From Cladorhizidae sp. MBARI D1340-BT2 (Eukaryota > Porifera > Demospongiae > Poecilosclerida > Cladorhizidae), in assembly GCA_028752905.1 (NCBI GenBank), contig JAQNBH010000012.1:25987816-26051815 (forward strand): 64,000 nucleotides of DNA. The letters run 5' to 3'. Of the stretch, positions 31,637 to 41,713 are shown in pieces; the stretch's first letter is position 1; each line of letters starts with the position of its first letter. The position numbers and the translations under genes were made by a program. The notes under the pieces were generated by a model. It did not search any database and had not been told where the DNA came from. It saw only the letters and a program-made list of their open reading frames with translations.

Positions 31637-32280
31637 GCTGATCACTGAACCTGTCCGAACGACGGTCAAGGAGGACAACTTTCGCACCCTGTCGACACAG
31701 AGGGTCCGTTAGGACTTTGCTCACCTCTGCACTACCATTCTCAACTACCATAGCATCACAATAGACTTGTACCGTGTCCAGTGGCATGATATGGCTCTAC
31801 TACCGAAGGAGTCTACCCATGACCTGGTCAAATGAGTTGAGCTGATGTTTGCCTGCTGGTCAGACCGACAAGCAAGGAGTGAGCAGATTGATGGTCATGG
31901 AGAAGGCTCTCTCTCTCATACCCGACCATGTTGCGACCTGGGTCTGTACCCAACATCGCAAGACCCCCAAGGAGCTAGCCAACCTGGCAGATGAGTTCAT
32001 CTTGTTCATTAAAGCCTAAGCCAACCCAGTGGTCATGGTCCCACCCAGAGCAACCTCGTCCAGGAGGAGGTGGTGGATACCGACCCATACCCAAGTTGGA
32101 TCTGAGCAAACCAGAGCCAGCCAAGCCAGATGGGTTGCTGGACCCAAAGAGGGAGGGAAAGACCATATACCTGCCTTTGACCAGACTCTTGGACTAGATG
32201 CTATCATTGCAAGGTGTATGGCCACATTGCCATCAAATGCCCAAGGAAGGGCTAGTAGGCATGACTCCCAATGCATTACC
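31637..32280 (+). pseudogene. Element C gag with SCAN-like block and zinc knuckle
   Basis: Frame-shifted translation gives LMVMEKALSLIPDHVATWVC then KTPKELANLADEFILFIKA at 31890-32015, which parallels the SCAN-like block of element B (ALEKMPPWLASWVRDQ, ASEAARLADSH). A glycine/proline-rich linker follows, then CYHCKVYGHIAIKCPRKG at about 32200-32255, a complete CCHC knuckle. Multiple stops interrupt the upstream part (31640-31880). Confidence 0.65.
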
Positions 32281-32289
32281 TCTTACCTT

Positions 32290-32560
32290 CCACTCAGTAG
32301 CATCAATGGACAGCAGGTGGACAAGATTGCCATCGACACCGGCTCCACCCATTCCCACATCCACGGAAGATGGGTCCAGTCAAGGATATGACAAGAAAGT
32401 CCTTGCTGGTAGAAGGTATCCATGAGCGGTGAAGAGACTACCCCTGGCCAGAATGATGGTGTCAGTCAGAGAGAAGCAGCACACATACCTGATGGCAGTC
32501 AATAACAAATTCTGGATGAACACTCTCTTGGGCACTAACTTCCTGGGTCTGTGCGATCTC
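32290..32560 (+). pseudogene. Element C aspartic protease relic
   Basis: INGQQVDKIAIDTGSTHSHI at 32306-32365 carries the DTGS active site. Pieces LAGRRYP and later LLGTNFLGLCDLLL near 32540, the usual LLGxxFL-type C-terminal protease motif, follow in another frame. Confidence 0.6.
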
Positions 32561-32599
32561 CTCCTAGTTCAACTCAACACCCCTAGACCTACCAGACCT

Positions 32600-32887
32600 C
32601 ACCGCCTATGTCCCAGACCAAACTCATATGTCCATAGCCACACCTGAACCATCTTCTGAGAGTGAAGAGGAGTCTGGCGAGCTCTCCTCCTCTTCCGTCA
32701 ATAACTCCACCTCAGAGTTGTTGCACAGTGGTGACAGTGATTTAGATGATGGCACCAGCAGTATTGCATCAGAGGGGGAGCCTGACCACCAGGCAAGTGG
32801 TTCTGATACTGTTGTGATTTCCCACAACCCTCCAGCACTGAAGGAAGAGCCAACCTCGGACCTGGAGCTAACCATCTTGGCGGATAA
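32600..32887 (+). pseudogene. Element C acidic linker between protease and integrase
   Basis: A Ser/Glu/Asp-rich linker (EPSSESEEESGELSSSSVNN) runs up to the poly-C tract. Element B has an acidic linker in the same place. No domain is seen. Confidence 0.4.
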
Positions 32888-32914
32888 CCCCCCCCCCCCC
32901 CCCCCCCCCCCCCC
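32888..32914 (+). repeat. 27-base poly-C tract
   Basis: A pure C run followed by GCCCCG. It sits exactly where the first half of integrase should be and is missing. Confidence 0.95.
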
Positions 32915-32924
32915 GCCCCGCATA

Positions 32925-33590
32925 ACCCGACGAGATCTTGACAGATTGGGGCACCAACTTCATCAGCAGCCTCATTACACAATTCTACCGTCTCATCATG
33001 AAGGGCATCCGGACCTCAGCCTACCATTCTGAGACAGATGGGATGGTAGAGAGGTTCAATGGAACACTCAAGGCTATGTTACGGAAATTCATGGAGGAGT
33101 TCAACGGGTAGTGGGATAAAGCCTTCCATTTCTGTTATTTGCCTTCAGAGAAGTCCCACAGAAGTCCACCGGCTACTCCCGTTTGAACTCCTCTATGGCA
33201 AAACACCCAGAGTCCCACTAGACATCCTCAGATGGGACTGGGAATGCCCCACCACTAGCCTGGAGAATTTAGTCTCCTACCACCAGTCTGTCTACTCCCA
33301 CTTCGACTCAGCCAGGGAGAAGGCCAAAGAATCCAAATCCAAGGCCAAGGGCAAGATGAAGGAGAGATATGACCAGAAAATCTGCCAGAGAGATCTCAAA
33401 GCGGGTGAGCTAGTTCTAGTTATGTTACCTTCCTCTTCCAACAAGCTGCTGGCAAAGTGGCATGGTCCATTTCCTTTACAGAGGAGCTCTCTTCCACACC
33501 TACCATGTGTGCATGGACACCGGCAGCAGGCCACTCCAAACTTTCCATGTGAATATGCTGACTAGGTGGGAGGCCCCCTCTGCTGTCTTC
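32925..33590 (+). pseudogene. Element C integrase, C-terminal half
   Basis: In shifting frames: DEILTDWGTNFISSLITQFY (second catalytic Asp), IRTSAYHSETDGMVERFNGT (catalytic Glu), LKAMLRKFMEEFNG, then STG-type SPTEVHRLLPFELLYGKTPR and PLDILRWDW, a basic helix, and HVNMLTRWEAPSAVF at 33545-33590, a usual integrase C-terminal beta region. The zinc-binding part and first catalytic Asp are absent. RT blocks follow directly downstream. Confidence 0.75.
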
Positions 33591-33679
33591 TGCTGGGAAT
33601 GATCGCCAATGGCCAGGAAGGTGACCTCCCTGGCCTGCGACATACTCACCCATCCCAAAATCAGGATGTACAGCAGATG

Positions 33680-34430
33680 CTCTGAGATGACCTGATTAAA
33701 GTCTCTGGCAGTGCCTGAGCCTCCCCCATCGTATCAGTGGCTAAGAAATAAGGGTCGCTGCGGCTGTGTGTTGACTATATGAAGCTCAATGCAGGACCCA
33801 TCCAGACCCCTTCCTGATGTCCAGAATAGATGACCTGATTGACGGGCTGGTGGGAGCCAACTACATCACCACCCTTGATCTTATCAAGGGATATTGGCAA
33901 ACGTGGACTCCAGAGATAAAACGGCATTTATCACACCCTTTGGTGAGTATCATTTCAAGGTGATGCCCTTTTGGTTGCTGCCGTGTTGCAAAGAATGATG
34001 AATCGGCTCTTTGCAGAGAAAGCAGAGTTTGTGGCAGCATACATAGATGATGTCATTTTCAGCAGGACCTGGGAACTACACCTGACCCACTGTTACTATG
34101 TTCTCTCCCGCTTCCATCAGGCCGGTCTTACAGTGAGTGTAAGTTAGCCACTTTGAACTGCTTCTACTTAGGCCATTTAGTAGGCAGTGGCTGTGTCAGA
34201 CCAGATGTGGCCAAGACAGATGCCGTGCAGAACTTTGCCATCCCCCAGAGTAAGAAAGACGTTCACTCATTTCTGGGCATGGTGGGATAGTACCAAAGAT
34301 TAATTCCATCTATGCATCCACAGCGGCCCCTCTATCAGACCTTACCAAGAAGGACATGTCGGACCAAGTCCACTGGGAGAAAATCCACCAGAGAGCCTTT
34401 AACTAACTGAAGGATGCCCTCGTATCCATG
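33680..34430 (+). pseudogene. Element C reverse transcriptase and start of RNase H
   Basis: Readable blocks: GSLRLCVDYMKLN near 33750, SRIDDLIDGLVGANYITTLD with LIKGYW (first catalytic Asp) near 33825-33895, KTAFITPFGEYHFKVMPF-like near 33920-33970, EKAEFVAAYIDDVIFSRTWE near 34020-34070 (catalytic YIDD), FYLGHLVGSGCVRPDVAKTD near 34165-34215 and KDVHSFLGMVG near 34255. The reading stops at AFNxLKDALVSM near 34395-34430, where the LTR begins, so RNase H is deleted. The RT resembles that of element B closely (SxTWExHL and AGL in the same places). Confidence 0.8.
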
Positions 34431-34675
34431 ATATGTAATTAGGTTAACCATAGAATAGATCATGAACAGACACAAAACTGATCATTAGTATGCATATTGC
34501 CTTATATATATAGTCTGTCCTGGGTTCATGGCTAACAGCCTACTTAAAGGAGCCATCTTGTGGACAAGGCTAGAATGACCCTTGTAAGTTAAGCAGTGAA
34601 GACACATCAATTCCTACTATCATCTGTGTTAGGTTGACTATCTCTAGTGGTATAACGAGCTAGTTATCCGTAACA
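34430..34675 (+). repeat. Element C 3' LTR (5' end possibly truncated)
   Basis: It matches the 5' LTR and ends ATCCGTAACA at 34675. It keeps a TATA-like TTATATATATAG near 34500. The join to the RT gene at about 34430 is abrupt, consistent with a deletion from RNase H into the LTR start. Confidence 0.6.
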
Positions 34676-35850
34676 ATGATATTTAAATTGCCGATAACCC
34701 AACATAAATAACAATACAAAAAAACATTTTTGTTCTAGTTAAATGCGTGGGGGGGGGAGGTTGTCAGTTTGTATTGAAGGCAATGTTTTAGTCAAGAGCT
34801 ATAGCAGTCAGTCCACTACATCAATGTCTATGTCTGACCTCTGTGAAGTCCAATTCCTAACTTTACCTTCACAATAATAGAAACACAAATGTTGTAGTAG
34901 TGATGATGAACCTGCTACTTATTAATTGGAACTCCCTTTTTCTTGCACTCACGCATCCCAGACTATGACTCCTTGGAATCATGAAGTACATATATACCTC
35001 AGTTTGTATAATGTACAAAAGAAGTGACAGGTTAGACAGAAGTGGAGATAAGACTGCAGCATGCAATCATGAAGGTCATACTGTAATATTTTCGGAATTA
35101 TTACAAATATAATATGAAATAATTTACAGTTTCAAAGTTACAGGCACCTCTTTGTCCCACACTGCTAGATAAATGAGGTTCCTCTGTATATATGGAGCAA
35201 AAATATACAATAAATCAAAGTTCACTAATGTCAACAAACATTTACAGGATCTTGATCTATGAACTCCAAATATAATACAGGTTTATTTTTAAAAACACAT
35301 AATATATAGAAGTATTAGGTAAAGGGTAATAAATGTGTCCAGTATTGTCCTCGTCACCCCTGTGTCATGGATGACCAAGTTAGGGATGTGCATGGAGCAT
35401 CCATGGATGGCAGAGTTACTGGGGTTATCCGGAGTTCATCCGCAGATGTCCACCAATAGCCCATAACCACCTGTCAGAGTATCAACAAATGGCGCAGTTA
35501 TTAGAATATCCATGATTCATCAGAACTGAGCACAGGGCATTCGTTCACATCATGTATTTAGCTTGTTTGTGTGACATCAACAGATCTCAACATGATTCTA
35601 ACCAACTGCTTTGTTCCAGGAATAGTATGATGGTAGTAATCAAAAAGTCTACTAGCAAATGGCAAAAACATGTCTTGTAGATACCCCATTGCATCATCGT
35701 TATTATCCAGCTACTGCAGAGTAGTTGTGGAAGTGCATTGGAACATTTTGGTACTAAATTTTTAAGAGTGGACCCGTTGTATACAAGTTCTGTGAGGTGG
35801 TGAGAGAAAGAATAATTTCAAGGTTTTGTCACACATATGATTTTGAGGTT
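34676..35850. other. No recognised gene
   Basis: No domain in the frames. A G run lies at 34750-34758. Confidence 0.4.
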
Positions 35851-35852
35851 TA

Positions 35853-36101
35853 CTGCAAGCACTGCCTTAGTGAAGGATGCAAGCACTGCCTTAGTGAAGG
35901 ATGCAAGCACTGCCTTAGTGAAGGATGCAAGCACTGCCTTCGTGAAGGAATCAAGCACTGCCTTGGTGAAGGATGCAAGCACTGCCTTGGTGAAGGATGC
36001 AAGCACTGCCTTGGTGAAGGATGCAAGCACTGCCTTGTGAAGGATGCAAGCACTGCCTCAGTGAAGGATGCAAGCACTGCCTCAGTGAAGGATGCAAGCT
36101 G
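35853..36101 (+). repeat. 24-bp minisatellite, about 10 units
   Basis: Units of AAGCACTGCCTTAGTGAAGG plus ATGC, with TTAG/TTGG/TCAG variants and one 23-base unit near 36045. In one plus frame it would encode CKHCLSEG repeats, but the frame is lost at the short unit and I see no gene around it. Confidence 0.95.
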
Positions 36102-36149
36102 ATGGAGGTGCATATATCAGATAGAGGAGTATCTTCCAGGGGTTATTAT

Positions 36150-36450
36150 TGGCACTTTTCATGGTTTCATAGGCACAGTGAGGAGCAGTAGAGCTTGCTG
36201 TGGCTCCCACTGTATGCTAGGTTACTATTGGCACTTTTCATGGTTGGTGTCCAGCCATGAATAGGCACAGTGAGGAGCAGTAGAGCATGCTGGGTTGGTG
36301 TCCAGCCATGAATAGGCACAGTGAGGATCAGTAGAGCTTGCTGTGGCTCACACTGTATGCTAGTTACTATTGGCACTTTATTATGGTTGGTGTCCAGCAA
36401 TAAATAGGCACAGTGAGGAGCAGTAGAGCTTGCTGTGGCTCGCACTATAT
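36150..36450 (+). repeat. Imperfect tandem repeat of about 60-95 bp
   Basis: Blocks of AGGCACAGTGAGGAGCAGTA and TGGTTGGTGTCCAGCCATGA alternate; about four copies, some lacking a 30-base part. Confidence 0.8.
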
Positions 36451-36556
36451 ACTAGACAATCCTAAATTTTTCCTTTGTCTCCACAAATAGTTAACCCTTG
36501 GAAAATATTCCTCCTAGTTGTTAGAGCACAGCAGTCAGTAGAGTCAGGATAAGTGT

Positions 36557-36576
36557 GGGGGGGGGGGGGGGGGGGG
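36557..36576 (+). repeat. 20-base poly-G tract
   Basis: A pure G run within a G-rich stretch to about 36595. Confidence 0.95.
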
Positions 36577-36844
36577 AGAGGGGAGTGGGGCAGACCACAA
36601 CTATTGCCTTTTCTTTTCTTCTTCTGTTTATTTACAACTCACCAGATTTCTAGGCCCACACAAACAGGCACTTTCCTTTCCTTCCTTCTCTCACCTTTTC
36701 TAGCATATTTTTGCAGTTCTTATCCTTCTACTTTTTTCAATCAAAAGTTGAGTGTGCTTCTGTTAGTAGAATGGGGCTGGTTAGAGCATGCTACTATTCA
36801 TGATGATGGTTAGAGCATGAGAATAGGAATGGTTCATATGTGCT

Positions 36845-37062
36845 CTGCTGTGCATGGAAGTTTCATGTTCCCGAGGATATTCTGCTGTGCATGGAGATTT
36901 CATGTTCCTGAGCATGTTCTCCATGCATGGAGGTTTCATATTCCCGAGCATATTCTCCATGCATGGAGGTTTCATGTTCCTGAGGATATTTTGCTGGGCA
37001 TGGAGGTTTTATGTTCCTGTGGATATTCTTCTGTGCATGGAGGTTTCATGTTCCTGAGTATA
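36845..37062 (+). repeat. 36-bp tandem repeat, about 6 units
   Basis: Units of GCATGGAGGTTTCATGTTCC plus TGAGGATATTCTCCAT, period about 36. Two units contain the palindrome CTCCATGCATGGAG. Confidence 0.9.
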
Positions 37063-38848
37063 GTAGATACATATATCCATACAAGGAGCTCAACTTTGTC
37101 ACCATTACAAAGAATCTTTGCTAGAGCTCACAAGTTCAATTCTACTACAACCTTCTGGCTGGCAAGGCTGCATCTAATCGTTCTCTACTAGAAAAACAGC
37201 AGTGTTTCTGGATATAGCAGCAAGCTAGCCAATAGCTAAAATGACCACTATGGTGCTTGTCATGAATGATAGTGAGCTACAGCTTAGCAGAGACAAGGTA
37301 TTCCATATTTCCTTCACTTTTATTGCACTAAGCTAGATAGCATAACATTCCATTTACGTGGTGCAACCCTCAAGCCATGAAGAAGGCATCATTGACTCCT
37401 GCTGACTGCTGTAACTTCATCACAAGTAGAAGTCAGGTGTGGGTAAGGATTAAGTCCGGTCACAATATGCCACTCGCACTAGCTAAGCTATTCAACACAA
37501 TAATTGTTGGTGACATTGTGAACATGAAGTTGCTTCGCTTGAATAAACTCGATTTCTATTCTAGTTCCAGTGGCAACACATTGGTCAACACATGTTGGTG
37601 TGCTTTATTTGTGTTTCGGTGGGCAAAGGTTTCGCCAAGGAAGAGATGAATGTGGAAAGGTTGATAGAGATGGTGCGGAACTTTCTTAGTACATGGCTAC
37701 ATCTAGCAAGTCAATTAGAGATTGAAGGCTCATTAATTAATGGGTGTGGTTTCATAATTGTTGGTAGTAAGCCAAGGGATGTGATGCGACCAGGCAGATA
37801 TTGTGAACTGCTCAAAGCGAGGAAATGCCATGGCCTCATGACATATTGTGAACTGGCCTTTAGTCTATTGTTTACTGTAGCTACCACATCAGTTGCTTCC
37901 AGTCTAGTCTGGAGCCCTTGTGGACAGGCCCGGATGAAAACTTACGTCATTTGTTACATATTATGTGTCTATGGAACTCACTAATACCTTGATGTGTGCT
38001 TTTTGCCCCTCAGCATTACTTGTTAAGTGTGTGCTGGTATAGCATGGGGTATATATGAGTCACCCCCACCCCTACTGTATATGCATGTACCATATGCCCA
38101 CAGCATTACTTGTTAAGTGAGTGCTGGTATAGCATGGGGTATATATATATGTCACCCCACCCCTACTGTATATGTATGTACCATAAGATCTCAGGGTTTA
38201 TAATTTCGTGATTTCATTTAACCTAGTATTTAAAGTGGGTGTGGTTACCCACATGTCCACACGTTTAAGACCCTATATAAACGGGTTCAGTCTTAGCGAA
38301 ATCTTGTCTCCATAACACTTGCTAGCTGCTGCTCAGATGATTGTCTACTCAGTCTCCATAACGCTTGCTTCTGCTCAGATGACTGCTACTCAGTTTCCAT
38401 AACTCTGCTAGCTGCTGCTTGGATGGCTAGAGCTACTCATCTCCATAATGCTACTAAATCTGATGCTAGCTACTTGTTGGCCTCCATTATGAGAGCTATA
38501 TTATAGGAGCGTACAAAATACTGACAAGTAGTCGAGGTCATTCCAGTTTTGTTTGCTTAAGCTCAGAGTACATAACTGAGGCTAAATTTTCATGAATTGG
38601 AAATAAAAATATAAGCCCTTAGAAATGTTTGCCTTTTCCTGTAATATGATCTGTTGTAATCTATAACATACCTACTAGAAGAAGATGGTGTTAATTACTC
38701 TAGTCTGTTAAAGAACCGTCATTAATCCTGCACCACCAAGTGCCAAAGTCAAAACTGAGCTGCCTATTTTAGGGCAATTTTTATTTTTATTTTTAATATG
38801 TCACACATGTATGCCTGAATTTTATGTAATGTAGTAACTAGCAAGGGT
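37063..38848. other. No confident gene; contains a 90-bp direct duplication
   Basis: Frames at 37377-37649 and 37592-37984 (plus) have no domain I recognise. 38009-38098 and 38099-38188 are two copies of a 90-bp block (CAGCATTACTTGTTAAGTG at 38011 and 38101). At 38310-38460 three to four loose repeats of CTCCATAAC..GCTAGCTGCTG occur downstream of CTATATAAACGGG (38272), which could be a promoter, and a related block recurs at 39430-39560. Confidence 0.4.
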
Positions 38849-38889
38849 CAAGGCGGATGACTTCTTCATGGCTTGAGGGTTCTATCAGG
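38849..38889 (+). pseudogene. Possible small exon of an M1 aminopeptidase
   Basis: Between an acceptor-like GTAACTAG and a donor-like CAGGTAAGC the frame reads ARVKADDFF then MA, a TGA stop, GFYQ. This resembles the VRxQDxxF block of M1 aminopeptidases, upstream of the last exon at 39594. The match is short and the stop argues for a dead copy; it may be chance. Confidence 0.25.
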
Positions 38890-38974
38890 TAAGCATTGTT
38901 GATATGCTAGCTAGCTTAGCAACAATCTAAAGATTGGGAATTGTTTCTCTAGAACACTAGTGTTTAGGCTGAAG

Positions 38975-39102
38975 ACCATAGCAGTCATTTTAGCTTTACA
39001 TAATTGGTACCCTCGGTCTTCTAAGCTCTAGCATGACGACCATAGCAGCCATTTTAGCTTTGGATAGGTGGTACCTCTGTCTTCTAAGCACTAGTACATC
39101 AG
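38975..39102 (+). repeat. 64-bp tandem duplication
   Basis: ACCATAGCAG begins both copies at 38975 and 39039; several substitutions separate them. Confidence 0.8.
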
Positions 39103-39593
39103 GCAAATGATTTTCTCCCAGAATACTTCCACGTTAAAATGAAACCATTTAATACTATAACAACAGTAGCTACGCACTTTTTTAAGTCTTTTGCTTTTGT
39201 AGAAGACAACAATGCTTGCCACCGTAAACCTCACCATTTCACAAACCAGGTGTTATTCTGGTAGAGTAGGGTTAGACGCAGCCTTGCCAACCAACAGCTA
39301 GAGTTGGATTTTACTGTGTGAGATCTAGTGTAACTTTTGATGATGGCTTCCAATTTCACTATCGTCATGAAACATGAAATCCCTGCATGCAGGGATATGT
39401 CTGCTATCAGCCCTAATGAGTTAAAACTGAATACCTCCTCTCATCATCCCATTACTCTGCTAGCTGCTGCTGAGGTGGCCAGCTACTCAGCTTACAAGTA
39501 CTGGCAGTCATTGTAGTTCATATTCAATCAAGTTCTGTTTGTTCATGCTCAGAGGACATGCCCCCAAACTAACTCCTACTTGTATGCATGCAG

Positions 39594-39772
39594 GTAAACA
39601 CCAGTGGGTTTGCTTCGGAAGAACATGCGTATGAGGTGGAGAAGTTCTTTACGAAGAACCCGTGGGCAGTGGCTAATAGGGTGGTGAAGCAGAACTGTGA
39701 GGCCATCCAGCTCTACGCAAAGTAGCAGGAGAGGGACAGGGAGGCAGTGAAGGAGTGGCTTGCTACTCAGTA
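39594..39772 (+). pseudogene. Last exon of a puromycin-sensitive-type M1 aminopeptidase, with an in-frame TAG
   Basis: After a good acceptor (GTATGCATGCAG ending 39593) the frame reads SGFASEEHAYEVEKFFTKNP, then VVKQNCEAIQLYAK, TAG, QERDREAVKEWLATQ and TAA. This matches the end of the ERAP1_C-like domain of M1 zinc aminopeptidases, where the family has Trp after the Ala-rich helix (AxW..RD...V..WL); here the expected TGG is TAG at about 39723-39725. The protein would lose its last 16 residues. It may be a pseudogene, a tolerated truncation, or a sequencing or allelic change. The catalytic HExxH part is not in the window. Confidence 0.55.
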
Positions 39773-41229
39773 ACAGTGTATTCCCTGTTTACTGCAAGTG
39801 TGGAACTTGATGGAAGACTCCTTTTTACATTACACTCCTCATATTTGTGTAGATATTTATATACTTATATAGTACGTAATATTTTGCTGCTTCTGACTAT
39901 GACAGATTGTTATTAACCATGTGCTCCTTATTCTAGTGCTGTGCTCTGTTCACATTCACATTGCTAATGGAAGTTAGACAGGCTACCAGCAGTCACCTGA
40001 AGCCTCTACAAATAGAATATTTTATATTAGTGGCTATTGCACACCAACATCCCAGAGGTCCATTTGAGCTAGCACGGGCATCGGTCTACGGCTCTACTTC
40101 ACTATAGAACTTGGCCCAAAGTTTCCAACATACAATGGCTGACACATGGAGGAAGTTTTGTAGGGATCTAGTGGACATAGAAAATGATTCTTTGACAAAC
40201 ATGGACTGATGGAATGTATGGTGGATAAAATCACAATTGAGTACAAGAGATCGAAGATGACTTCCTAGATGATGATGTGATCAGTCAATTGATGAGCACT
40301 GCAACTATCCTAACAACATACAGAACCAAATACATCTACAAACCCTGTGCCACTTCACAGACACAGGACATAGCATGGACCCCAACTTGCTGGAAACTTG
40401 GAGTAATCCTCCACATTATGGTGCTACCCCAGCAGTCCAACCTTGACCTTCAAGGCAATGAACACCAACCAGCTCTCGGGAGCATGCCAGCTCTGCTATC
40501 TCTGGCCAAGACTTCAAGGATGCTAGCTAGTACTTTTCCAGCTAATTTGCCTGTTGGGGATCACCCGCCTGGGCAAGCCCCAACTACAAGCCCCGACATG
40601 AAGAATGATAGATAAGAGGCCTGCACAGGCAAACCTAGAACATGAACTGATATAATGTGATGAATGTAATGTATGCATAAGTAGTGACATGAGGTAAAGG
40701 GGCAATGGGGGTCTAAAAGGAGAGCACCATCACCCCACCTCATGTCAGGCTGGGGATTGTGAAATAGTTTTTGTGAAGCTTATCAATCTTGTTTAATCCT
40801 GTCATTGTCGTAGTATGGAGACATTGTAGATCACAGAGGTTGATCTACAACATTGCCATGAATAATTTACTAAAAACAAGTTAAATACTCATGGCCTTGG
40901 TTTTGGCGATATAACAAGGTTGAATCAGAATACGAGACTCACCATAGGCTGATTTTCAGAACTCCAAAAATCAAGTTTTGTCTCGGAGCGGCGTGCACAG
41001 CATGCATAGCACATGACTGCATTCCGTATGGTTCACGTACTGTCTGTGCAATGTTTATACTTTCTTTGTGGACTACACAGCTAGATCTGTTCGTCCTGTC
41101 ACCAGTGTACTATAGGAGTCCAGAAATGACCGTTCATGGGACTCCTAATTTGACAGGAAAGTTTTTATTTGATGTTCAGAACAAAATCATATATTGGTAA
41201 AGGGTCAAAGAATAAATTGCATGATTAAT
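39773..41229. other. No recognised gene
   Basis: The frame at 40277-40615 (plus) is unrecognised. AT-rich 3' flank follows the aminopeptidase exon. Confidence 0.35.
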
Positions 41230-41712
41230 TAGAATAATTCAATAAAGTTGGCGGGAAAAGCCAAGCCGCCACAGTACCATCAAGGTACACAACAACATTG
41301 GTATTCTAACCAAATTGGACTCTGTTACTCTCTGAAAAATACCCGATACACCAAATGGGAGTCGATCCTGCACAGATCCCAAGTGACCATTTGTCTGCTT
41401 TCAGGACTGGCACAATTGGGGCTGCCCAATCAATGAATTGAACAGGCTGTTCTTTTTTTCTTTTTTTCTTCCTTCAGGTGCTCAAGTTCAGCCTCCACTT
41501 TGCTTCTTGTGGCATATGGAATCTGCAGTAAATGTGGTTGAGCAGTCAGGTCTACATGGATCTTGGCTTCACGACCTTTCAATTTTCTTAGTCCTTCCCT
41601 GAACACCCCTTGATACTTCTCCAGCTATTCTAATACTACTGTTTGGTGGTGCACTGCATTAATGGACTTCCAATCGAAACATAAAATGCTGAACCAGTTC
41701 CATCCTAACAGG
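41230..41712 (-). pseudogene. Element D reverse transcriptase fragment
   Basis: Minus-strand blocks: LCFDWKSINAVHH, LEKYQGVFREGLRKLKGREA, KIHVDLTAQPHLLQIPYATR, SKVEAELEHLKE, then EQPVQFIDWAAPIVPVLKAD, and after an internal deletion LPFGVSGIFQRV-like and VVVYLDGTV (the YLDD position, with Gly in place of the second Asp). This is the first half of a Ty3/gypsy RT with parts missing. It directly abuts the minisatellite at 41714. Confidence 0.75.
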
Positions 41713-41713
41713 C

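Larger units (their letters stand above)
31251..34675 (+). mobile_element. Element C: Gmr1-like Ty3/gypsy element with integrase upstream of RT
   Basis: Order on the plus strand: 5' LTR, primer site TTTGGTGGCAGCAGC at 31523, gag with SCAN-like block, CCHC knuckle, protease, integrase, reverse transcriptase, start of RNase H, then a 3' LTR. The two LTRs share GTTAACCATAGAATAG, CTTGTGGACAAGGC, GTAAGTTAAGCA and end in ATCCGTAACA. Integrase before RT is the Ty1/copia-like order described for Gmr1 elements, although the RT is clearly of Ty3/gypsy type. Deletions removed the first part of integrase and nearly all RNase H. Heavy frameshifting shows it is old. Confidence 0.8.

Noticed and set aside
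32628..33032. Proline-rich protein around the poly-C tract
   Set aside because: The Pro run is only the poly-C homopolymer; the frame on its right is integrase in another register.
35797..36113. Cys/His repeat protein CKHCLSEG in the 24-bp array
   Set aside because: It looks like a metal-binding repeat, but the array contains a 23-base unit that breaks frame and there is no gene context.
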